A stretch of DNA of 64,000 bases, from contig VZQC01010571.1 of NCBI GenBank assembly GCA_009823505.1, positions 550,292 through 614,291 of the forward strand. Reading direction: 5' to 3'. Origin of the DNA: Rhizomys pruinosus. Taxonomy: Eukaryota; Chordata; Mammalia; Rodentia; Spalacidae. The position numbers and the translations under genes are program-made. Positions 56,556 to 64,000 of the stretch are shown one piece after another; within the stretch, counting starts at the first letter, position 1; the number at the start of each line of letters is the position of its first letter. The notes below the pieces were generated by a model. It searched no databases and was not told the origin of the DNA. It saw only the letters and a list, made by a program, of their open reading frames with translations.

Positions 56556-58819
56556 TCAAATTTAAATGTGGACACTTTATAAAAAGTAAGCACAGTGTCA
56601 GCCCATTAGTGGATATGGGGAAGAGCCATAGTTTGAGAAGCTTCTCTAGGGACCTGGTTTCATCGTCGGATGTAGCCTCCTGGGCCTCATTTTCATGTAA
56701 AATCATGGCCCCTGTGTCAACTGTAGCTCTAAACTCGTCTTCCCATAGTACCTCAAATTTTGTCTCTATGAGATCTGAAATTTTTTATCGAACACCCGAG
56801 AGGAAAACGCCTCTCTTATGTCACTTAGGATCCTTTCTAGTGCAGTTAGGAAATAAAGTCAAAGCAGCAAAGGGAGATTTGGTACAAAGCCAGAAGGGTG
56901 TTTCACAGAGCTAAGGGCAGAAATCCAGAAACCGACTGGAACCAGGAAGTAGAAGGCTGTGGTGGAAACACGGAAGTGCTCCATCTCTCTCAATTCCCCC
57001 TTCTCTCTCCCTAAACCAGCTCCTGCTTCCCACGTGCACACGTCAGAGAGCATTGGCACAGACACTTGAAGAAATGCTTTCTCTTATGCCTTCATCCCAG
57101 AGTCTTGGGAAGCTACTGCTCCTGGTTGGCCCACTTTGGTTCATTTTGTAAAAAGATGGCTACCCCCAGACCCCACACCCTGCCCAGGTACACTAGTCAT
57201 CTGAGAAGACAGAGCCAGCAATTAGTGACACAGCCTACTGGGTACTGCCTCAGCTACCTACCACATTCCTCAGGGAGGTAAGGCTCATTATAATCATGTG
57301 CTAGTTTTTACTCTTAATGTAGTAGATTATGAAGCTGAATAACATTCTCCCAAATGTCATAGACTGGTTTCAAGTTTGTAAAAGCTGCAATGTTTTGCTT
57401 GGTTGTATTTAATCCTTTCAATCTTTAGTTTCAAGGATCTCAAGAACTGCAAAATATCCTGGATGAGTCATAAAATTACCTACAGCAAAAATAAAAACTT
57501 TCCAGTGATCCCAAATTAGCACATTCCAAATAAGTCTCCTTTCCTTGGGCATGCACAAATAATTGGGGCGAGGTTTAGGCAGGAGCATACTCTTCCATCC
57601 TGATTTCTACAGATCAGGAAATGAAAACCTGCTCCTCTGCCTGTGCTATTCTGAGAAGTACTGAGCAGAAGGGAAGTGTGAGTCTTATAACCGTGGGCAG
57701 GAGACACTGAAGCAATTTTGGTCTCATTTTCTTTCAAACTTTGCTCAGAGGTATTCAAAGAAGTGAAGAAACTTCCAGGTGAGTAGGAAACCAACAATAG
57801 AAAGACTCTGAAAACTACTGTGAGGAAGCCCACCTGCCTTGGAGAAGAATGAGGAGCGGACATTGTGGAGGAGGCTGTGATGGGAACTGCAGGTGTGTGG
57901 TGCGCTCTGTTTTCTCCTTGGCTTCAGGAATGAGCAGTCAAAATCTCCCTTCTCCTCAGCCTTCCCCAAGCCTCCTACACACAGTCGTTTCCAGAAGGGC
58001 ACTGGCCACTGTTCTTCCTGATTCTCTGGATCCAGCAGGAGGAACCAGATCTGCCTTCACCAACTCAAGGTGATTAACAAACACCCAGTTTGGGAAAGGG
58101 CCTTGACTAGGTGTGAACTCCAAGGAGAATCTTCTTCCGGAGTCTTTGATGGTGTAGGGAAACCAGGGAGGAGTCGTTGCTTGCATGGTCCGTTCAGTGT
58201 TATAGACGACAGCTGTTCAAGCGTTCTGCTCCGCCACAGCCAGTATCTCTGTCATAGGAGAGGAAGCTGTGAGTCTGCAAATGTCTGTCAAGGAGATCTT
58301 GCCCTTTCGTTTCCAACCGTCACTAAATCCTATTATCAACCAACACATGTGGACTAAGTTAGTCTCCCCTTGGGTTAGTCACTGTGGGAAAAAAACCAAA
58401 TGAAACCAAATGAAGCGTCCAGTGTCTACCCCAAGTACTTCCAGTCCAACTGGGAAAATGCAATAGAAATAAGATATGGGGAGAAAACACAGGACACTAG
58501 AAACAGATACACTTCAGGAAGAGTACATTTCATCTTCAGCTTCCGCAGTGCTTATGGAGGCCTTGTAGGGGAACTGAGGATTTAGAATTGAAACATGTTT
58601 TACCCTGATTTCTGCTTTTCTCAAGCTAGTGACCAGAGCTGGCCACCTATAACCAATATGCTATAAGAAACCATTTTGCGTATTTCTTTTCCCTGGGGTA
58701 AATCCTTGTGATCACTCAGGCTCTCTGAACATCATCCCCTCCATTACCACCACATCCACCTCCCACCTTTCCAACTTTGATGTATGTTTCCTTCTTTACC
58801 TGTCACCAAGGAAGCAGTG
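56555..58819. other. 2.3-kb SINE-free block
   Basis: No repeat recognised. Many small frames on both strands (up to 115 codons) without domains or splice context. Confidence 0.45.
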
Positions 58820-59055
58820 CTGGATGTTGTTCAAACTTGGGAGCCTGGAACCAGACTGTCTATATTCAATCCCTGGCCTTCCCACTCACTCCTTATACAT
58901 GTAAAGTGCCCTTAAGTTCACCAAGCCTCACTTTCCTACGCTATAAAATGAGGGTAGCAGTGTGGTCATAGAGATCAGATAAATTAGTTCTGAGTTAATA
59001 CATCTAAAGTGTTTTGAACTGTATGTGGCAGAGTAAGCACTCATAAACATGAATT
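58820..59055 (+). repeat. MIR, plus
   Basis: gagcctggaaccagactgtc, aagcctcactttcctacgct, ataaaatgagggtagcagtg and taatacatctaaagtgtttt follow the MIR core order closely. Confidence 0.85.
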
Positions 59056-59071
59056 ATGATTCACCAAAAGA

Positions 59072-59260
59072 CACCAATGAATTAATCAATAAGTATTGAT
59101 CAAATTCTGTGTGCCAGAAATTATAACTAGGTACTGAGAAGAGAAAGAACAGAGGTGAATAAGGCACAGTCCTATTTTGTATCATGGAATTTAATCTCTC
59201 AAAAAGGATTATAAGACACACATGCAAATAAATATTATACCAAATTAAATGTTCTCAAAT
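59072..59260 (-). repeat. L2-like remnant, minus
   Basis: tcaataagtattgatcaaat, tctgtgtgccagaaattata and gtgaataaggcacagtccta resemble the antisense L2 3' end. Confidence 0.55.
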
Positions 59261-60115
59261 ACCCAGAGAAAGGAGCTTTCAAAATGTTCCATTAGCCCTC
59301 TTGGACTTTAAGGATCATCTTCCAGATAATTTCTCCACAGGGTCAAATGCCTATGACTCCCAAGGCCTCTAGGATTGGTGCGAGAATGGCTCACAGGAGA
59401 GAGAGAAACTTTCTCACAAAGGGATCCCACATTCCTCACACACCTGCTTTACTTCCTTCTCCAGACTCCTCAAGGAGCCCAGGGGAGATGGTAACAACTC
59501 ACAGGGACCTATGAAGGCATTCACAGCCCCAGGAGTCAGAAACCAGAGCCCGTGAGGTGCTCCGAAATGACAGGCCCAAGTTGGACGTGATTCCGTTCTT
59601 TCAAGGCAGAAGTGACAGGCCTTAATAACGCATATCCACATAGGAGTGTGGTAAGGGGGGCCATCTAAGCTGCTCCAGGCCCCTGATCTGGAGAGCTGGA
59701 CAAATGGCAAGGGTTCGGTTCTGGGCTGAGTGACATAAATGTGTGACATTCAAAGGAAAGTCTTGGATTAGAAACAGAGGACAGAGTATTCAAAGGCGGG
59801 AGAGATGTCACACTGGAAGAGAAGGTATTGTGAGCAATAGCTCCTGGGTGACAATCAGTGGCACCTCAACTACTAACAGCCTCTGCACAGCTCTCGTAGA
59901 CTCCAAGAAGGGCAAAAGGCCAAGTGTAAAGCCTCAGGGGGTGCCAGCATTTGACGGGTGGGCAGAAGAGGGGCCTCATGAAGGGACAGAAGGAACTGGA
60001 GTAGTAAGAAGAGGATTGCTGCAGGAGGGCAGGGTGCTCATGAATACTGATGCCACAGTGGGGTGGCAGGTGGAGGCAGGAAGTCAGTCCCTCAATCAGC
60101 ATAGGTACCAGGAAA
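59261..60115. other. Unique stretch, no gene seen
   Basis: Frames 59743-60141 (plus, 132 codons) and 59749-59414 (minus, 111 codons) show no recognisable domain. Confidence 0.45.
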
Positions 60116-60657
60116 CCATGGACCATGTTTTTGATTATTAATTTTTTAAGTTAACATACAAAACAATTTCATGATGGCATTTTCATACACATGTATCATT
60201 GTGCCTTGCTTATGCTTACCATTCCCCCATCCTTCTGCACCCCTCCTTCCAGCCACTTGTAAGGCCCGCTCCTCTCTCTTAAATAGTAAGTATACTCCCT
60301 TCTGATTTCATGTGTTTGTTTGTGACAGGGACTTCCCTGGGACCCATGATCCTCATGCTGCATGGACCATGTTTGTGACAGGGACTTCCCTCAACTCAGG
60401 ATCCTTATGCTGCATGGACCATGTTTGTGACAGGGACTTCCCTCAACTCAGGATCCTCATGCTGCATGGACCATGTCTGTGACAGGGACTTCCCTGGGAC
60501 CCAGGATCCTCATGCTGCATGCATGAGGATCCTGAGTTGAGGGAAGTCCCTGTCACAAACATGGTCCATGCAGCATGAGGATCCTGAGTCCCAGGGAAGT
60601 CCCTGTCACAAACAAACACATGAAATCAGAAGGGAGTGTACTGCATGGACCATGTTT
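60116..60657. repeat. Insertion with 52-bp array folded into a palindrome
   Basis: catggaccatgttt occurs at about 60117-60130 and again at 60644-60657, like a target duplication. Between them lie an AT-rich, possibly L1-3'-UTR-like piece (60131-60290), a single-copy piece (60291-60320), four direct units of 52-53 bp starting tgtgacagggacttccct at 60321, 60374, 60426 and 60478, then two inverted units (60521-60610) and an inverted copy of 60294-60320 at 60611-60637 (27 bp exact). Each direct unit itself ends in catggaccatgt, so the unit spans insert end plus target. Origin inferred as local template switching; an assembly artefact is possible. Confidence 0.85.
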
Positions 60658-60887
60658 GACAGTCCTGTTAAGGTAGAAAGGAAGAGCCAAAGAAAGGAGT
60701 CTGATTTTCCTTCTGAGGAACTAGAGGGCCCCTCCAGCAAAGACCTAAGTCCATCATCTTCTAGACTCTGGATAAACTAATTAGGCAGATATAAAGACTA
60801 CTATTGTAGTCTTTCACATTGAAACTTTCCCTCTTGGAGGTAGGAGGGTAGCTCTGAAGATTTAGGAAACTAACAAAGTTATTATGA
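60658..60887. other. Unique stretch, no gene seen
   Basis: Nothing supported. Confidence 0.4.
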
Positions 60888-61059
60888 GTCTGGGGAAGTG
60901 ACTCAGTTGATAAAGCAGTTGCTGGGAAAGCACAAAGATATGAGTTCAGATCCCTGGAACTGATATAAAACCACCAATATGCTGGTTCATGCCTGTAATC
61001 CTAGTCTTGCAAGGGGTGGGCAACAGAGTTCATTGGCCAGGTTCAATGAATGACCATAT
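60888..61059 (+). repeat. RSINE1/B4 SINE, plus, left part (split by LTR)
   Basis: gagtctggggaagtgactca head, ttcatgcctgtaatcctagt middle, ggttcaatgaatgaccatat. It resumes at 61422 after the LTR. Confidence 0.78.
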
Positions 61060-61421
61060 GTATTAATCACTTTTCTGTTGCTGTGATAAAGCACCATGAC
61101 CAAAGGAACTTATAAAAGGAAGAGTTTATTTGAGCTTACGATTGGCGGTTCTAGGGAACTAGAGTCCATTGTGGCCGGAGGCATGGCGGCTGGATCTGGA
61201 GCAGCAAGCCGAGGGTCACATCTCACAAAGAGCACAGGAAGCAGAGAGAGGGCGACAGTAGACCACGAGGCTTGTTAAAACTCACTAAGCCTCCCCCCAG
61301 TGACACACTTCCCCCAGCATGGCCACACCTTCTAAGACCTCCAAAAACAGCGCCACCAACTGGAGACAAATGTCTGAATACTTACAGCCTATGGGGGAGA
61401 CTCATGCAAACCACCACACTA
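61060..61421 (-). mobile_element. MaLR-like LTR, minus, inside a B4
   Basis: On the plus strand it starts gtattaatcacttttctgtt and ends gcaaaccaccacacta. Flanked by catat at 61055-61059 and 61422-61426. On the minus strand it includes a ctcaaataaactcttcct polyadenylation-like region. It resembles the plus element at 53446. The termini are not exactly TG...CA, so the boundary may be off by a few bases. Confidence 0.72.
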
Positions 61422-61517
61422 CATATCAAAAAATAAAATCAGAGCGCAATCAAAGAAAGGCACTTGGTGTCAGTCTTGGGCCTACACTTGCACACAAACA
61501 CACACACACACACACAG

Positions 61518-61549
<32 letters not shown>

Positions 61550-61555
61550 GAGTTA
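61422..61555 (+). repeat. RSINE1/B4 SINE, plus, right part with (CA)n
   Basis: atatcaaaaaataaaatcag, gcgcaatcaaagaaaggcac and a CA-repeat tail (about 61497-61545) complete the element broken at 61059. Confidence 0.75.
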
Positions 61556-62873
61556 AGAGGTTCAGAACGCTTACAGAAGTTATAAAACTCACCAGGCTCC
61601 TCCCTAGGGTTACATAAGCAGCAAACTGTGGGCCTTCATTCAACTTTTTGGTCCCCTCTCTACCAAGGGTAAATGTGACGGAGTAAAAACCACTCTGGGA
61701 GCATGTCGGAGGATGAAACTCGAACCTTTAGTACAGGGTATATAGGAAGCTTCTACCAATCGGCACAGAGAGCATCAGAACGTGTCCAGTCATTGAAAAG
61801 GTCAACCTAATCATGCAGCTACATAGTCCTCAGCCTACACGTGATTCTATAGATGATCACATGTTGCTTACAAGCCCAATGTGGGGTGGTGGCGGGAGGT
61901 GACTAATCACAGTGAGGGGGCTACATGCAGCTGTTGCTGGGAACGGGGCCATGTTGATGGCGTAAGCAAGAAATTCAGCAACAGGGCTTACTAATCAGGC
62001 CCAGGAGTGACTGACAGTAGACAACGGCTGACGAGAGGAGACTGCTGGAGCTACCTGTGACTTCGCAGGAAGCCTCAAGGTGGCAGCTTTCATGGAAGGT
62101 GGGCTTTTCTTTCATGCGGCTGCCCGAGAGTCAACCATGCTCCAGTGCTAACCCCTCACTCTGATCAACACCTATAAATTCATTGGTCCATCAACCTGGA
62201 CTTTGGTGGAAGCATTCCTTACCATGTGTCCTAGGGTACTTTTCTGTCACTGTCCTGAAACGTTGGCCGAAACCAACCAATTGTCCAAGTAAAGCAAGTT
62301 TCACTTCAGTGATACTGGTCTCTTCTTAATTATAGATGATGATTCTTCAACCCCAGTGACCAGAAACAGACTCTAGATTCAAAATATAACACAATGGCCC
62401 TGACAGGGTCTTTGCTCCCCTCTGAAATTTTATAAGCCAAGACTCCATCATCTCTGTTTCTTTCAGCATTCCTGTCTTCCAAACTCCCACAGAGTACCCA
62501 TTAAGCTCTAAGCACCAATGGCTTGTGCAACCTAAACTTAAACCTTTCTACAATCCTCCCCTAAACAACATGGTCAGATCTGTCATATCAATAGTGCATT
62601 CTCAGTCAGGAGCTGGACGACCAGAGACTCTCAGATCAGCCCCCTCCCCAAGGCCCTCTGGAGGCAGCAACTGCGAATGGACATGGAAACCCAGCTTATG
62701 ACTTGTGTCCATAAAGGTGCCCTGAAGAAGAGGTACGTCCCCCCTTCACAGTGAGCTGTCCTTTGCTTTGGTGGGCTCGGGGTCTGAACTCTGTTTGTAT
62801 TAGTTGCTGTAAGAGGATACGGCTTCTGCTTTGATAGAAGAGTTATGAACAGAAGATAGAAATTCCATGGAGC
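61556..62873. other. 1.3-kb unidentified stretch
   Basis: No known repeat recognised and no gene supported. The segment 61640-62330 has LTR-like features (a tataaa-type sequence near 62170, aagtaaagcaagtttcac near 62290) but no clear termini. Confidence 0.4.
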
Positions 62874-62956
62874 CGGGCGTGGTGGTGCACGCCTTTAATC
62901 CTAGCACTCAGGAGGCAGAGGCAGGCGAATCTTTGTGAGTTCAAGGCCAGCCTGGT
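62874..62956 (+). repeat. B1 SINE, plus, left part (split by LTR)
   Basis: gccgggcgtggtggtgcacg to caaggccagcctggt, interrupted here and resumed at 63359. Confidence 0.95.
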
Positions 62957-63358
62957 TGTGCTGGATAGCTTTAGTGTCAACTTGACACACCTGGGTTGAG
63001 GGAGCCTCAGTCGGGGAATTGGCTCCATTGGATTGGCCTGTGGCCACATCTGTGGAGTATTGTCTTGATGGTCGAGCAGTGGGGGAGGGCCCAGCCCACA
63101 AGAGTGGTGCCACCCTGGGCAGGTTGTTGTGTACTGTATAAGAAGGCGGGCTGGGCATGAGCCTGGGGAGCAAGCCAGTGAACAATACTCCTCCATGGCC
63201 TGTGCTTCAGCTCCTGCCTCCAGGTTCCTGCCCTGAGTTCATGCCTTGGGCTCCCTGAAAACTGTGACCCAGGAGATGTAAGCTGAAAAAACCCTTTCTT
63301 CCCCAAGTTGGTGTTGGTCAGAGTGTTTTGTCACAGCAATGGAACACAAACTAGAACA
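62957..63358 (+). mobile_element. MaLR-like solo LTR, plus, inside a B1, 5-bp TSD
   Basis: A 402-bp element starting tgtgctggatagc and ending ctagaaca (TG...CA). Flanked by ctggt at 62952-62956 and 63359-63363. The surrounding B1 reads continuously once it and one ctggt are removed. It shares its layout with 20375-20734. No internal retroviral coding sequence. Confidence 0.85.
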
Positions 63359-63440
63359 CTGGTCTACAGAGCGAGTTCTAGGACAGCTGGGGCTTCAGGG
63401 AAACCCTGTCTCAAAAATACCAAAAAGAAAAAAAAAAGAA
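63359..63440 (+). repeat. B1 SINE, plus, right part
   Basis: ctggtctacagagcgagttc to aaccctgtctcaaaaatacc with an A-rich tail. Confidence 0.95.
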
Positions 63441-63559
63441 ATTCCATGGAAAGTCAGCTTGCCTTGGGATACACGACAAGGGCTGCAGAGGCCATGGGAT
63501 GGGACAACGATTGGGCTATGCTGTCCAGTACAGTGCTGAAGAGTTTGCTTCCCCTCGTC

Positions 63560-63970
63560 ATGAGCTGGACGTCAGTAGACTCCTGTGGCAGCAACGTGCC
63601 AGGTTCAGGCCCTGCAGATTAGCGTCCTACTTCTCTTCAGGGCCATTCCCTTTCTGAATCTCTCTGCACTCAGACTCCGTACCATGAGACGTCCAACCCA
63701 TTGTGTCTACACTTTGTTCAACAGCCTCAGCTCTGCTCCAAACTCATAGCCAGCAAAACTACCAGGGGTATGAGTGGACCATCTCCAATGGTCCAGCCAT
63801 AGAAATCACCCAATGTCCTCAGACCCAGCCAGCATCACAAGGAGCAGAAATGCCACCTAGCCGAGCCCAGTCAACCACAGACTTGTGAGAAAGATTACAA
63901 GAGTTGCTGTTTCTGTCACAGAACTTTGGGTGGTTTGTTATATAACAGCAGATCACCAGAACAATTTTCA
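63560..63970 (+). mobile_element. MLT1-type LTR, plus
   Basis: cctagccgagcccagtcaac, acttgtgagaaagattacaa and gggtggtttgttatataaca match the 3' part of MLT1-like LTRs. The left boundary is uncertain. Confidence 0.6.
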
Positions 63971-64000
63971 TTCATGTTTTCCATACAACTGTAGCCCAGC

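Overview
The window looks like draft nuclear DNA from a muroid rodent. It carries dozens of B1 (7SL-derived) and B2 (tRNA-derived) SINEs on both strands, plus ID-type and composite B4/RSINE1 SINEs, a truncated rodent L1 and MaLR-like LTRs. Older mammalian MIR, L2, L1M and MLT1 debris lies between them. B2 is limited to muroid rodents. The B1 copies share a tail (ctggggctacagggagaccctgtctc) that differs from the Mus/Rattus form as I remember it, so a non-murine muroid is my inference. An 876-bp run of N (12296-13171) shows this is a draft assembly. Nothing is bacterial or phage-like: there is no operon, CRISPR array or prokaryotic gene.

Genes are nearly absent. The only convincing protein-coding sequence is the last two coding exons of a plus-strand gene, at 48537-48625 and 49886-49979. 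They are joined in phase by a GT-AG intron and end in a TAG, with polyadenylation signals downstream. I do not recognise the encoded 60-residue C-terminus. Sequence upstream of 48537 may be intron of this gene, but no further exon could be supported. Almost all other open frames are SINE translations, simple repeats, or the six-frame-open 42-bp minisatellite.

Layout. 1-12295: B1/B2-rich DNA with a CpG-dense patch at 6411-6500 and a ~340-bp duplication (9102-9443 and 11209-11816). 12296-13171: gap. 13172-22930: SINE-rich, with two places where successive SINEs used the same target, and an LTR with 5-bp target duplications. 22931-25827 and 27916-29844: SINE-free blocks. 30668-46580: old L2/MIR/MLT1/L1M remnants, with five LTRs all on the minus strand, interrupted by young B2s. 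46858-47443: G-rich minisatellite of 14 units of 42 bp with a three-unit higher-order pattern. 48537-50160: gene 3' end. 50160-58819: mostly unique, with a 5'-truncated, frameshifted L1. 60116-60657: a repeat array folded into a large palindrome. 60888-64000: LTRs inserted inside SINEs.

No genes can be seen working together. What the window mainly records is retrotransposon history: target-site duplications, nested insertions and local rearrangements. Family names and boundaries come from reading against remembered consensus sequences, not from a database search.
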